From JALQTD01 sp036825655 (GTDB lineage: Bacteria > Bacteroidota > Bacteroidia > Flavobacteriales_D > Sanyastnellaceae), in the NCBI GenBank assembly GCA_036825655.1, contig DAISXU010000002.1:5797-69796 (forward strand): a DNA stretch of 64,000 bases, given 5' to 3'. This document shows, in pieces, positions 17,599 to 26,849 of the stretch (within the stretch, counting starts at the first letter, position 1; every line of letters starts with the position of its first letter). The translations under genes were made by a program, and so were the position numbers. Under the pieces are notes generated by a model. It made no database searches and was not told the DNA's origin. It saw only the letters and a list, made by a program, of their open reading frames with translations.

Positions 17599-19215
17599 TC
17601 AGTTGAGTGCTCGCACACAACGGATGGGGAACAAGGAAGTTGAATAGCTGTAGGCCGAGTTGTTCGTCACGGGAATCACTCCGCTGAGGTGGTGCTGCAA
17701 GGAATTGGAGCTCACGGCTGTCAAGGTTGAAGCTTCCAATCCTGGGCCTACAACCACAGAAGACGCGGATACGTTATATTGAAAATAGCTCATGCAAGGA
17801 TCGCATGATGATGATAGACCATCCCAGGCGTAACCGGTTATGGACGTGTGAACATTGATGATGTTCAGGGGTGTCCCAGCTCCAATGGGTCCTGCGTTTT
17901 CTACTTCCTGCCAATCTTCAAGTCGGGCGATGTCCCAACCTAAGGGGCAGATTCCTAAATGATCTGGAGCTTCGCTTACTGCGTGAACATTGTACACAAA
18001 ACCGGGTGTGGTGTAGGAAGAATTGAAACTTGGGTAAGCGTAGGCTGCCGACGCCGATGTTGTGAAAAACGACGATTGCTGAGCGATGGAATGTCCGTCA
18101 GCGAAGGAGGTGGTCATCAGGTTGTCGGTGAACCAACAGGAATTCCCTATCTCGACCGTCGAGTAAGTTTGGCCATTGTAGGCAATGGCGTTGCCACATG
18201 GGGTGGGATAATCAGGGGCAGCCACGGTCAAAGTATCTGAACTCACACTCCCCGATTTTGTCCTTGCGACCGCCCAGATGAAATAAGTTTCACCAGCATC
18301 CAATGGGCCGATTGATTCAGAGAAGTTTGAATTTCCTACAATCAAGTCAATGGAAGCAATGGAGTCAGGGTGAAAGGTGGCATCTTTGGTATACATGAGG
18401 ACTTTCGAGGTTACCTGAGCATTGCCAATCGCAAGTTCATGGCCACTGATTTCATACAATGAGAAATCTGGATTTGTATAACTCAAAGAAGCCCATTCAA
18501 ATGCTTGCGGGGAAGGGCATGGCCCCCAAGTGGGTTTTCCGTCACACCAATGCAACTCATCTTGATGGGCGCCCACTTCAACTGCTTCCCAGTGGTCTTC
18601 TAGCCAATAAGTTAGCGATCCTGATGGAAGGTTTGTGGTATCAGGGAGACCAGTTGTGAGGGTTCCATTTCCCAAATCCAGTCCATTCGCCAAGTGAACG
18701 CCAGTCCCTACGCGCAACGCCAAATGCTTCCCCCCCCCAGCGATGATCAAAGGACTGCTCTCAGTTTCAGAGCGCTCAAGGGAAAAGGAATCGGCATCCC
18801 CATCGCCTGGTCCATTCGCTCGTAACATCCAGGTAATCCATTCCTCATCAATTTCAGAGGAATCGACAAGTGCCATGGTTGGTATGCTCGACTCAATCAA
18901 AACCGTGCTGAAGCTAAAAAAATCGTTGTTCGTTGTGCCGTCAGGAATAATGCATGCCTCTCCAACCCCCAAGCTTCCTTCAATGATGCCATCGTTGGCA
19001 AAGAGCGTTGTTTGAAGAGTCAAGGTGTCCTGAGCATTCAGCGCTGCGCCGTTGACTATGCCATTGGAGATGCCCTCCATGGTGCTCATGAGGCGGAGCA
19101 AATCCAAGCGCGTGTAGGAGGCGGTAGCGTCCGAGTTGTGTGTCACTTGACCGTGAGCATGAACTGCGTAGAAAAGAAAGAACAGCGCCGTCGAATACCG
19201 CAATGAGAAGGACAT
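17599..19215 (-). CDS. Secreted protein with a FISUMP (Fib_succ_major) domain
   Basis: This protein has 538 residues from ATG 19215, with a signal peptide ending HAHGQ. A beta-rich N-terminal half contains the shared DELHWCDGKPTWGPC segment near residue 235. The C-terminal 200 residues fit the Fibrobacter succinogenes major paralogous domain: GQTYSTVEIGNSCWFTDNL, then GICPLGWDIARLEDWQEV, ending in FPIRCVRALN. FISUMP domains occur on secreted and surface proteins of Bacteroidota, with no settled function. It is the first gene of a three-gene unit, 11 bp before the next ATG, and has a well-formed promoter upstream. No T9SS sorting tail is seen. Confidence 0.82.
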   Translation of the reverse strand: MSFSLRYSTALFFLFYAVHAHGQVTHNSDATASYTRLDLLRLMSTMEGISNGIVNGAALNAQDTLTLQTTLFANDGIIEGSLGVGEACIIPDGTTNNDFFSFSTVLIESSIPTMALVDSSEIDEEWITWMLRANGPGDGDADSFSLERSETESSPLIIAGGGKHLALRVGTGVHLANGLDLGNGTLTTGLPDTTNLPSGSLTYWLEDHWEAVEVGAHQDELHWCDGKPTWGPCPSPQAFEWASLSYTNPDFSLYEISGHELAIGNAQVTSKVLMYTKDATFHPDSIASIDLIVGNSNFSESIGPLDAGETYFIWAVARTKSGSVSSDTLTVAAPDYPTPCGNAIAYNGQTYSTVEIGNSCWFTDNLMTTSFADGHSIAQQSSFFTTSASAAYAYPSFNSSYTTPGFVYNVHAVSEAPDHLGICPLGWDIARLEDWQEVENAGPIGAGTPLNIINVHTSITGYAWDGLSSSCDPCMSYFQYNVSASSVVVGPGLEASTLTAVSSNSLQHHLSGVIPVTNNSAYSYSTSLFPIRCVRALN

Positions 19216-19232
19216 GATAATCAATTGTCCAT

Positions 19233-19262
19233 TCAAGATATGAAATTATCCCCACTAAACAA
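19233..19262 (-). promoter_or_regulatory. Bacteroidota promoter for the FISUMP cassette
   Basis: On the minus strand TTG (19262-19260) is followed after 19 bp by TATCTTGA (19240-19233), close to the TTG-N19/20-TAnnTTTG consensus and 17 nt before the ATG at 19215. The surrounding sequence is strongly AT-rich. Confidence 0.55.
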
Positions 19263-19394
19263 TATAATATTTCCGTATAACATTTAATAATATCGACAAA
19301 ACAAACCTCTCTCCATGCCTATTTGAAAAGTTTTTGAGGTAATTCCTCCTTTTTCATTTGCCCATTCGAACAAGGAAAATGTGAGCATTGCACA

Positions 19395-19424
19395 TTGAAC
19401 ACCCATCATCTCTGTGTATCTTTG
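19395..19424 (+). promoter_or_regulatory. Bacteroidota promoter for tRNA-Val
   Basis: TTG at 19395-19397, a 19-bp spacer and TATCTTTG at 19417-19424 match the Bacteroidota sigma-ABfr-type consensus exactly, 29 bp before the mature tRNA 5' end. Confidence 0.8.
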
Positions 19425-19453
19425 TTCTCCTCTTTTGAGGACCAGCGAACTTC

Positions 19454-19527
<74 letters not shown>

Positions 19528-19528
19528 C

Positions 19529-19560
19529 AAAAAAACCCCCAGACTCTTGGGGGTTTTTTT
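19529..19560 (+). terminator. Rho-independent terminator after tRNA-Val
   Basis: A CCCCCAGA hairpin with a short CTCT loop region and the arm TTGGGGG is followed by seven Ts and preceded by an A-run. It ends the tRNA transcript and can also work in the opposite direction. Confidence 0.85.
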
Positions 19561-19585
19561 ACTTAAGCGGGAATCACCTCTCCGC

Positions 19586-22186
19586 TCAATCGCAGCGTTT
19601 GCAAGGAAGAACTACCCGATGCGGACCAGCGCTTGGGTCTGGAAGCGGGGAGGTGCTTCCTGCAGTATTCATGCATCCCTTGCTGTTGGAGAATCCGATG
19701 ATGCTGTAGATCTCCGATGGCATGACGGCCGCGCCATGGACCAAGGTAGCCGTTTCGCCATTCGCCAAATGGATGGTGATGGGGTTTCCATAGTCGTGAT
19801 CGAAAGTTACTTCCATGACACCGTCATTTGCATTAGGTGATGAAGCTACCTCGATGCTGATGTCACTTGTTCGTACAGGGTAAGCATATTCGAAAACAGG
19901 TATTTTCAAGAAGGCTGTAGCTCCATTGGTAACGCTTATGCTGAGGGTGTCTCCTCCAGCCCCAGTCCCAGAAAAGTCGATGCTCAAAATGGAAGCGTTC
20001 AATGAGGCACTCGCAAATCCGGATAGGTTCTCAGCCATGCCGTATGAGGATCCGGCTCCTAAGGAGTGCAAGGTGTCCAAATCCAGCTCCAAAGCATCTG
20101 CTGAAAGGCAAACCTTTATGGAATCCAACGCAATGATGGAAGCAGAAGAGGCGTAGGTGCAAGCGGCATTTCCAGGATCGTTGTAATTGTTCGCACCAAC
20201 ATCCGTGCAGTTGTCTGAGCAATCCGCAATGGAATCGCCATCCACGTCTGCGTCGGATGTTCCACAGCCGCAGGTGCCGGGCGCTGTTTTGTTGACGTCG
20301 TCAGGGCAGAGGTCACCAGCCGCAGCCACATAACCGCTGGGTTGTGTGCAATTGGATATAAAATCGTTGGGGTCACCAGCTCCATCGCTGTCGGTGTCTG
20401 CATACCAGGTGGAGGTGTAAGTGCAAGCGGCATTTCCAAGATCGTCGTAATTGCAGGCCGTGTTGTCGGTGCAATTGTCTGAAGCATCGCACAAGCCATC
20501 TGCATCGTTGTCGATTTCGGCATTCCCGCAGCCACATGTGCCAGGTGCTGTTTTGTTGACATCGTCAGGGCAGAGGTCACCAGCTGCAGCCACATAACCG
20601 CTGGGTTGCGTGCAATTGGACATAAAATCGTTGGGATCACCAGCTCCATCGCTGTCGGTGTCTGCATACCAGGTGGAGGCGTACGTGCATGCTCCATTGC
20701 CTGCGTCGTTGTAGTTGCAGGCGGTGTTGTCATTGCAGTTGTCATTGCAGTCTGAAATTCCGTCGGAATCAGCATCAACGTCAGCCGTTCCACAACCGCA
20801 ATCTCCGGGAAGGTACTTGTTTGAATCGTTGGGGCATTGATCACCCGGACCGGCAACGTATCCAGCGGGCGCAGTGCAATCGGATAGGGTGCTGTTTGCA
20901 TCGCCTACGCCGTCGGCATCGGAATCTTCATACCACGTGGCGGGCAAAATACAAGCTCCGTTTCCAGCTTCGTCATAATTGCATGCTGAGGTGTTGGTGC
21001 AGTTATCGGATGAATCACACAGGCCGTCGCTGTCAACGTCGGTGTCTACTGCTCCGCAACCACAGAGACTTGGTGAGGTTTTGTTGGCATCTGAATCACA
21101 GAAATCACCAGCCGTTGCAACATAACCCGTGGGCTGGGTGCAGCTCGATTGAGTGGTATTCGGGTCTCCATCTCCATCTCCGTCCCCATCTGCATACCAT
21201 GTGCTGGCATAAGTGCAGTCAGCAGCAGTGGAGGCGGAGGAATCGTAATTGCAGGCTACGGGGTCATTGCAATTGGTGACGGGTGGCAAGGCTCCTGCCT
21301 CGAAATTTGAAATCGGGGTGTTTTCAACCAGTGAAATGAACGCATCATCTTCATCGGGGAAGGTGTCGTCATCCACTCCACCGATGTCACTTGCTGAGCC
21401 ACCGAGGGCGGAATTTGGAGACGAAGAAGTAGCAAAGACTAAGCGCAGCGGTGTAGTCGCATCAAAGCCAATTGGGAATGAACTGATATCAATGTAGAAG
21501 TCAATGAAGACCGGGTCTTGCGTTGTACAATTTGAATATTGGGCATAAGACCTTTGATTCCGTGCACCTTCCGCATAGGACGCCAGTGTTGAGGTGGAAG
21601 ACAAGGTGTTGACGTCTAGCAAGTTCACGCCAGACCCCGCACCTCCAGACCCGTAGATGATTTCCAATTCGAACCCGGGGTTACCAGCTACTGCGTCTGG
21701 GTCGGCATTGGCCCCTGTAAAACCTATTTTTCCATCCAAATCGATTAGGAAGCTGTAGCCAAACGCGCCAGTAGGATTTCTCGCAACGCGCATTCGGAGG
21801 ATGAGCTGTTCATTGCGATTGGCAGGATCCGTATCCGGATCCACTAACCTAAAGTAGGCGGCGTGTTGATTCGTGTTAGGGTTGTCGACGATTTCTGTCG
21901 AACCACAATTTGATCCAGTTCGCAAATCTGCCGTTGGCTCGCCTTCGAGGTGCCAAACCACATTCCAATCAGCACCTTCAAACTCATCAATTTCATCCAG
22001 ATTTGAAGCGGAAAAAGCGGCCCCTGTGCTGGAGATGTATCCATCACCATTGGGGTCTAATGGATTCCCCACGGTGCTGCAAACACTAAATATTTGCCCT
22101 GGTGTTTGAGCAGAAGCGGACAAATTTCCAAGTAGGCCTAAGCTCAATAATGCAAATGAGAAAGGGAAGTTTTGAAAAATCGGCAT
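19586..22186 (-). CDS. Secreted thrombospondin-type-3 repeat protein
   Basis: This protein has 866 residues from ATG 22186, with a signal peptide ending LSASAQ. Residues 20-300 form a beta-rich N-terminal domain with Asp-rich strands (LDPNGDGYISSTG). Then four complete units of 88-90 residues and one partial unit follow; each unit has ACNYxxxGNAAC, TWYADTDSDGAGDPN, CPDDVNKTAPGTCGCG and a DxDxDGxxD calcium loop of the thrombospondin type 3 kind. The last 170 residues are a beta domain ending HRVVLPCKRCD. There is no T9SS tail. It is probably a calcium-stiffened surface or extracellular protein; its partner is unknown. Confidence 0.85.
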   Translation of the reverse strand: MPIFQNFPFSFALLSLGLLGNLSASAQTPGQIFSVCSTVGNPLDPNGDGYISSTGAAFSASNLDEIDEFEGADWNVVWHLEGEPTADLRTGSNCGSTEIVDNPNTNQHAAYFRLVDPDTDPANRNEQLILRMRVARNPTGAFGYSFLIDLDGKIGFTGANADPDAVAGNPGFELEIIYGSGGAGSGVNLLDVNTLSSTSTLASYAEGARNQRSYAQYSNCTTQDPVFIDFYIDISSFPIGFDATTPLRLVFATSSSPNSALGGSASDIGGVDDDTFPDEDDAFISLVENTPISNFEAGALPPVTNCNDPVACNYDSSASTAADCTYASTWYADGDGDGDGDPNTTQSSCTQPTGYVATAGDFCDSDANKTSPSLCGCGAVDTDVDSDGLCDSSDNCTNTSACNYDEAGNGACILPATWYEDSDADGVGDANSTLSDCTAPAGYVAGPGDQCPNDSNKYLPGDCGCGTADVDADSDGISDCNDNCNDNTACNYNDAGNGACTYASTWYADTDSDGAGDPNDFMSNCTQPSGYVAAAGDLCPDDVNKTAPGTCGCGNAEIDNDADGLCDASDNCTDNTACNYDDLGNAACTYTSTWYADTDSDGAGDPNDFISNCTQPSGYVAAAGDLCPDDVNKTAPGTCGCGTSDADVDGDSIADCSDNCTDVGANNYNDPGNAACTYASSASIIALDSIKVCLSADALELDLDTLHSLGAGSSYGMAENLSGFASASLNASILSIDFSGTGAGGDTLSISVTNGATAFLKIPVFEYAYPVRTSDISIEVASSPNANDGVMEVTFDHDYGNPITIHLANGETATLVHGAAVMPSEIYSIIGFSNSKGCMNTAGSTSPLPDPSAGPHRVVLPCKRCD
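20147..21271 (-). repeat. Tandem 264-bp repeats (four full, one partial) in the TSP3 gene
   Basis: Units begin on the minus strand at 21271, 21001, 20737, 20473 and 20209 (the last partial). The first unit is 270 bp and the others 264 bp. The units starting at 20737 and 20473 are almost identical at DNA level for over 150 bp, which suggests recent duplication or gene conversion. Confidence 0.9.
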
Positions 22187-22361
22187 CCGTAATTCGAGTT
22201 GGATTAAACATGTAAAAATATGCAAAATAGCATCGTTCATCGATGGTTAATCCAAATTGATACGCCATGTTCACGAACCTCTTTGCCGAAGCAGAGATTT
22301 GGAGGCAATCGACTCCATGGAATACCTGATTCGTGCGAGGGCTTGTTTGGGAATCACACCC

Positions 22362-22369
22362 TAAATTTG
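22362..22369 (+). promoter_or_regulatory. -7 element directly before feoA
   Basis: TAAATTTG matches TAnnTTTG and ends 4 nt before the feoA ATG, which would give a leaderless or nearly leaderless message. The best upstream TTG (22343-22345) has a 16-bp spacing, which is shorter than usual. Confidence 0.45.
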
Positions 22370-22373
22370 TTGC

Positions 22374-22604
22374 ATGTTGACTCGTCTATCCGACATGAAG
22401 CCCATGCAGCGCGGCACCATCCGAAGCGTTGAGCGCCCTGAGGCTGTTCAAGCACTTATAGAGATGGGTTGTTGCTTAGGAGAGGGTGTGAAGGTGGCCC
22501 ATGTAACTCCAGCTCAGGGCCCGATGGCCATTTTCAGCGGAGGACGCAAAATTGCTCTTCGGAAGGAGGCTGCCGAGTCCCTTTGGATTGAGTTGGCTGA
22601 GTAA
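22374..22604 (+). CDS. feoA: FeoA family ferrous iron transport protein
   Basis: This is a 76-residue SH3-like cytoplasmic protein. The N-terminal LTRLSDMKPMQRGTIRSVE matches the usual FeoA opening, supporting the ATG at 22374 over the later ATG at 22395. The middle ALIEMGCCLGEGVKV and the final IALRKEAAESLWIEL are typical. FeoA supports the GTPase transporter FeoB. Unusually it is not in an operon with feoB: the two genes are convergent with 7 bp between the stops. Confidence 0.9.
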   Translation: MLTRLSDMKPMQRGTIRSVERPEAVQALIEMGCCLGEGVKVAHVTPAQGPMAIFSGGRKIALRKEAAESLWIELAE

Positions 22605-22611
22605 GTCGGAC

Positions 22612-24693
22612 TCAGCCAAAGATTTGAAACGCCAAGAGCGCCATGCCATAGGCAATCAATGAGAAGCCGATTGCCTGAGCAATCGCCCAGAACCAACTTT
22701 TCAATTCCCGTTGCACCACAGCCACCGTGCTCATGCATTGCATAGCAAACATGTAAAACAACATCAGGGAGAGGGCAGAAGCAGAATTGAGTAAGGGTTT
22801 TCCTGTATGTGGATTGATGACTTCACCCAAGTGCGTCTTCAATGAGTCGATGTTGCCAGAATGGGCATCGTCATGAGGGTACAAGGTGCTCAGGGTCCCA
22901 ACAAAAACTTCTCGGGCTGCGAACGAGGTTAAAATGGCTATGCCCATTCGGCCATCGTAGCCCAATGGACGAAAAATGGGCTCAACCCAACGGCCCAGGT
23001 GACCGACGTAGGATGCTTCGAGCAAGGCAGACTCCCGCTGGTTTTCAGGTGCTTCACGCGCCTCATTCATCGCATCAGTTGGCCCAAACCGCGCCAAACC
23101 CCAAAGCACCATCGAAACGACGATGATGACTTGTCCAGCAGAACTGATAAAAGTCCAGCCCTTGGAGAGCATCTCTTGACCCACTTGCCTTGCATTCGGC
23201 CATCGGTATACAGGCCATTCCAAGGTGAATCCTCCCTCTGTGCGACGAGGCAAGGCACGGTGCATGATCCAGGCCAAAGCCAAAGCTGCGAGCGTGCTCG
23301 TGATGTAAATTCCAAAGAGAAACAACCCCTGTTGGTTGAATACCCCAAAAACTTGCTCATTGGGAACCACAAATCCAATGAGAAAAGCATAAACCGGCAG
23401 CCGTGCACTGCAAGTCATCAGCGGAGTGATCAGAATGGTCAGCAAACGTTCTCGTCGGCCAGGAATAGAACGAGCAGCCATGACCGCAGGAACGGCACAA
23501 GCCAATCCACCTACCAAAGGCACGATGGAACGCCCGTTGAGGCCAATGCGCTGCAAAAACCGGTCTCCCAAGAATCCTACCCGTGCCATGTAGCCGGTGG
23601 ATTCTAAGGCAGTGGTTAAGCCAAAGAGAATCATGATTTGCGGAACGAATACCACAATTCCTGCAATGCCACTGAGCAAACCGTCCACCAACAGACTGCT
23701 CCACCAAGACTCGGGCAACAGTGAATTCAATCGGTTGATCAACGAACTGAACGCCCCATCCACCCATTCCATTGGCAAAGCGGACCAGGCATAGACCGCC
23801 TGGAAGATTCCAAAAAACACAGCACCTAGGATGATGTTGCCCCAGAAGGGGTGTGTGAGGATGGCATCAACCTGATTGGTTAAGAGTGACTTCGCTGCCT
23901 CTTCGGGATCTGGTTCGTTGGATTTGTCACCCAAGGCGGATTTCAAAATGGGCCTCAGACGTTCCATGCGCATTCCTGCCTCACTGAGTTGCAATGCAGC
24001 TGAAGAAGGTACCGATCCTTGGGCGTCGCGCAGTGTTTTTTTCGCTTCAGCCAGCGCATTCTTGCCGGACTCATCCCAGCCATTGGGTGCTTCGCCGCGG
24101 CGCAGGAGGTGAATGGCCTGGCCTCTGCTCAGATGAGGCGAATGGGCCATGAGTTGACCGATGCCCTCTTCCCAATCACTGCCCGATTCCAATGCAATGA
24201 AAGGTTGCGCCAAGCTTCTTGCTTCCAAGCTGCGCAGCACCGTCCAGAATCCCCGGACATCGCCAGTGACCGCATTGATGGTAAGCACAGGAATGCCCAT
24301 TCCTTTTTCGAGCGGCTGGGTTTGGTAATCCGAACGGTCTGTTTCATTGATCACCAGCACGGCCTTGAATCCCCAGTCCAGGATTTGGCTTACGAGAAAC
24401 AAACTGCTCCTCAATTGAGCCGCCTCGACCACACACAAAACCACATCTGGATGATCTGGATGATCGGCATTGAGCAATACCTCCTGGGTAATTCGCTCAT
24501 CAGGCGCATTCGCATGCAGGCTGTACGTTCCGGGCAGATCGACAAGTTCCACCTCGCGTTCGAAACGAACCGTTGCCTTACTGGAATCCACGGTTACCCC
24601 TGGCATGTTGCCCACTTTTCCGCGCGCCCCAGTCAGCCGATTGAAGAGGGTGGTCTTGCCACAATTGGGGTTGCCGAGTAACGCGAATTTCAT
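22612..24693 (-). CDS. feoB: Ferrous iron transport protein B (GTPase-transporter)
   Basis: This 693-residue protein has an N-terminal G domain: G1 GNPNCGKT at 7-14, switch GNMPGVTVD, G3 VELVDLPGTYSL and a G4-position VINETD in place of the more common NMxD. A helical regulatory domain follows, then two Gate repeats with VPLVGGLACAVPAVMAAR and LLTILITPLMTCSARLPVY, which include the conserved cysteines of the Fe(II) path. It imports Fe(II) across the inner membrane. It lies 61 bp downstream of the EnvC-like gene on the same strand, so it may be read from that operon or its own promoter. Confidence 0.95.
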   Translation of the reverse strand: MKFALLGNPNCGKTTLFNRLTGARGKVGNMPGVTVDSSKATVRFEREVELVDLPGTYSLHANAPDERITQEVLLNADHPDHPDVVLCVVEAAQLRSSLFLVSQILDWGFKAVLVINETDRSDYQTQPLEKGMGIPVLTINAVTGDVRGFWTVLRSLEARSLAQPFIALESGSDWEEGIGQLMAHSPHLSRGQAIHLLRRGEAPNGWDESGKNALAEAKKTLRDAQGSVPSSAALQLSEAGMRMERLRPILKSALGDKSNEPDPEEAAKSLLTNQVDAILTHPFWGNIILGAVFFGIFQAVYAWSALPMEWVDGAFSSLINRLNSLLPESWWSSLLVDGLLSGIAGIVVFVPQIMILFGLTTALESTGYMARVGFLGDRFLQRIGLNGRSIVPLVGGLACAVPAVMAARSIPGRRERLLTILITPLMTCSARLPVYAFLIGFVVPNEQVFGVFNQQGLFLFGIYITSTLAALALAWIMHRALPRRTEGGFTLEWPVYRWPNARQVGQEMLSKGWTFISSAGQVIIVVSMVLWGLARFGPTDAMNEAREAPENQRESALLEASYVGHLGRWVEPIFRPLGYDGRMGIAILTSFAAREVFVGTLSTLYPHDDAHSGNIDSLKTHLGEVINPHTGKPLLNSASALSLMLFYMFAMQCMSTVAVVQRELKSWFWAIAQAIGFSLIAYGMALLAFQIFG

Positions 24694-24754
24694 GGGGTTG
24701 CAAACTTCGGCTCTAAGGCTTGAGTGAACAATACCTCAATCGAGTGAATTGGAA

Positions 24755-25957
24755 TCAATTGCGCACGATCCAGTTCGCAGGATCAACGGGCCTCTTCGTT
24801 GTGCCCTCGATGTGCCAAATTTCAAAGTGAACCGTTGCCGAGCCATCTACCGCTCGGGATTTCCCAAGCGTGGTACCGCGAGTAACTTCAGTTCCTTTTG
24901 CTAGGGTCACCTCATTCAAGTTGCTGTAAACTGTTCGATACGCCCCGTGGGAAAGGATGATGGTGGTGCCAGAACCGGGGATTGGAAATACGCTGGAAAT
25001 TTTTCCATCGAAGATGGCTTGAACGGAGGCTCCTGGGTCGGTGGCCAGGTCGATTCCGTTGTTGTCGAATGTGATGCCAGGAAGAGTCGGGTGGTTTTGC
25101 CGACCAAATCGTGTGGTGATGACTCCCCTTGTAACTGGCCAAGGAAGGGTGGATTGGTTGCGCTCAAACGCCTCGGAAACTACTCGACCTGCGGGGGTAA
25201 GGGCAAATTCGCCTGAAGAGGATGCTCGTTCCGCTGCGAGTTCTGCCTCGATCAATCTGCTGATTTCGGCATTCAACCTCTGACGTTCCTGCTCGGCCTT
25301 TTGTTGTTCTGATCGCAGCCGGTTTTCCTCGCCTTTGAGTTGGTTGACCAACCGCTCTCGTTCGGACCGATCTCCTGCCAAACGATCCCGCTCAGCTGCA
25401 ATGTCCTCCAAAACGCGCTGGGTTTCAAGCCGCTCAGAATCCAGTGCAGCTCGAGTGACTGAGAGTTCTTTTTGGGACGATTCAATGGCCTCGACTTGAT
25501 TTTTTCTGAGTTTAGAATACGACTGCAACAGCTGGTACCGCAGCGCGGCTTGGCTGAAGGACTCGGCTGCGAACAGGTAGAGCATGGGATTTTGAGACAA
25601 CCGCATGCGATAGGCTTGGGCGACCATTCGGGCATATTCATCCCGCAAGGCTGCGATGTGACCTTCCAACGACCTGATCTCCGAGTCTGTTCCAGCCATC
25701 CTTCGTTCGATGGACCGGAGTTCTTGCCGGTGGTGGCGGATGAGTTCTTCTCGCAAGGCGATTCGATTTTCCACCAAGCGGAGTTGTGAGACGGCATTGG
25801 TGCGATTTTCGCGTGTTGCTCCAAGCAGCCTTTCTGTGGTTGCCAATTGTGCCGTAATGGCGTCTCGTTGCCGCTGCAATTCGGCCTTGGATTGGCCCCA
25901 AACCCCAGTGGATCCAAGCAGTAAAAGGCCAAGCAGGTAGAGCTTAAAACGAATCAC
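24755..25957 (-). CDS. EnvC-like murein hydrolase activator with degenerate LytM domain
   Basis: This protein has 400 residues from GTG 25957 (VIRFKLYLLG...), overlapping the upstream lipoprotein gene by 14 bp; the only longer reading is an unlikely overlap. A signal peptide ending GVWGQ is followed by a coiled coil over about residues 22-245 and a C-terminal LytM/M23 fold. The first zinc motif HxGxD is here NNGID and the HxH motif is TVHFE, so key ligands are missing. This is the EnvC/NlpD pattern, in which the fold activates amidases rather than cutting peptidoglycan. It acts in the periplasm during cell separation, by family analogy. Confidence 0.85.
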   Translation of the reverse strand: MIRFKLYLLGLLLLGSTGVWGQSKAELQRQRDAITAQLATTERLLGATRENRTNAVSQLRLVENRIALREELIRHHRQELRSIERRMAGTDSEIRSLEGHIAALRDEYARMVAQAYRMRLSQNPMLYLFAAESFSQAALRYQLLQSYSKLRKNQVEAIESSQKELSVTRAALDSERLETQRVLEDIAAERDRLAGDRSERERLVNQLKGEENRLRSEQQKAEQERQRLNAEISRLIEAELAAERASSSGEFALTPAGRVVSEAFERNQSTLPWPVTRGVITTRFGRQNHPTLPGITFDNNGIDLATDPGASVQAIFDGKISSVFPIPGSGTTIILSHGAYRTVYSNLNEVTLAKGTEVTRGTTLGKSRAVDGSATVHFEIWHIEGTTKRPVDPANWIVRN

Positions 25958-26849
25958 GTCGGTCCATTTCTTCTGGCACTTCGAACGGGAAGTCGTAGGC
26001 CTTGTTGATGCGCGTTCTCCCCACATCCAAACGTACGGAGAATGCGCCTTGAGGTGTTTCAATCAGCACTTCAATTTGGCCTGGCAACCGACCTCCATCT
26101 GTGGTGTTGAAATCGCTGCGTGTAATGGTCACAAATCGCTGGTAATACAAGTCATCGAAGACATCTCGCACCGGATCAAAACTCAGTCCGTCAAACCAAT
26201 GCCGCTTGATGAGCAAGTCATCTTCATCGGTCCGTTCACGCAGGCGCTCGTATGCCCGGGCATTGAGCTGAACGGTCAATGAATCGTCTGGTGAAAGGTC
26301 CTTGTCATCCAATCCCACCACGCGTTTGGTTCTGCGCTTGTACTTGGAGATCAGCACGTATTCACGGCCATCAATGCGGCTCATGAATTTATCGTTCTCT
26401 AAGTCCAAACCCATGGGCCTGCCCACCAATACATCTTGGAAGTCACTGAAGCTCAGGGGGGTATCCAACCAATCTGTGACCGCCGCATAATCTCCCGCGT
26501 AATGAAAGCGGTTGTTGGGAACTTTGCTGATCAAAAATGCGCTGTCCGGGGTCAGCATCAATCGGGCCACCTCAACCCCTAAAGCAGGGCTAATGCTGAT
26601 CCAGATGACGCTGTCGCGTGACATGCGCACCGTTGCACTGAAGGAACCACTCCGTTCGCTTGATTCCACCTCAGCATCCACTTTCATGGCCAGCCATTCC
26701 CAGTCCATGGCCGTAGCATCGTACTGGGTGAGGATGGCATTGGGGCTCTGGTTTTTCAAGGGTTTGCCTTGTGCCAACCTCCGTGCATTGGAGCAACCTG
26801 CTGCAAGCAGGAGCACCATTGTTCCCATGAAAAGTACGGTTGGTTTCAT
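25944..26849 (-). CDS. DUF4292 outer membrane lipoprotein
   Basis: This protein has 301 residues from ATG 26849, with lipobox LLAAGCSN (Cys near residue 19). The rest is beta-rich with LolA/LolB-like character (SFSATVRMSRDSVIWISIS, PGQIEVLIETPQGAFSVRLDV). DUF4292 proteins are common in Bacteroidota, usually between a TPR protein and a LytM protein as here; a role in lipid or lipoprotein handling is plausible but not shown. It overlaps the TPR gene by 4 bp and the EnvC-like gene by 14 bp. Confidence 0.85.
   Translation of the reverse strand: MKPTVLFMGTMVLLLAAGCSNARRLAQGKPLKNQSPNAILTQYDATAMDWEWLAMKVDAEVESSERSGSFSATVRMSRDSVIWISISPALGVEVARLMLTPDSAFLISKVPNNRFHYAGDYAAVTDWLDTPLSFSDFQDVLVGRPMGLDLENDKFMSRIDGREYVLISKYKRRTKRVVGLDDKDLSPDDSLTVQLNARAYERLRERTDEDDLLIKRHWFDGLSFDPVRDVFDDLYYQRFVTITRSDFNTTDGGRLPGQIEVLIETPQGAFSVRLDVGRTRINKAYDFPFEVPEEMDRRDSF

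Noticed and set aside
16436..19215. T9SS sorting domains on the FISUMP cassette
   Set aside because: The C-termini (FPIRCVRALN, QWGPCN, SRDQDH) lack the PNP...GxYxxxV pattern of type A tails.
20147..21271. CRISPR-like regular repeats
   Set aside because: The 264-bp period is in frame, codes for calcium-binding units, and has no unique spacers.
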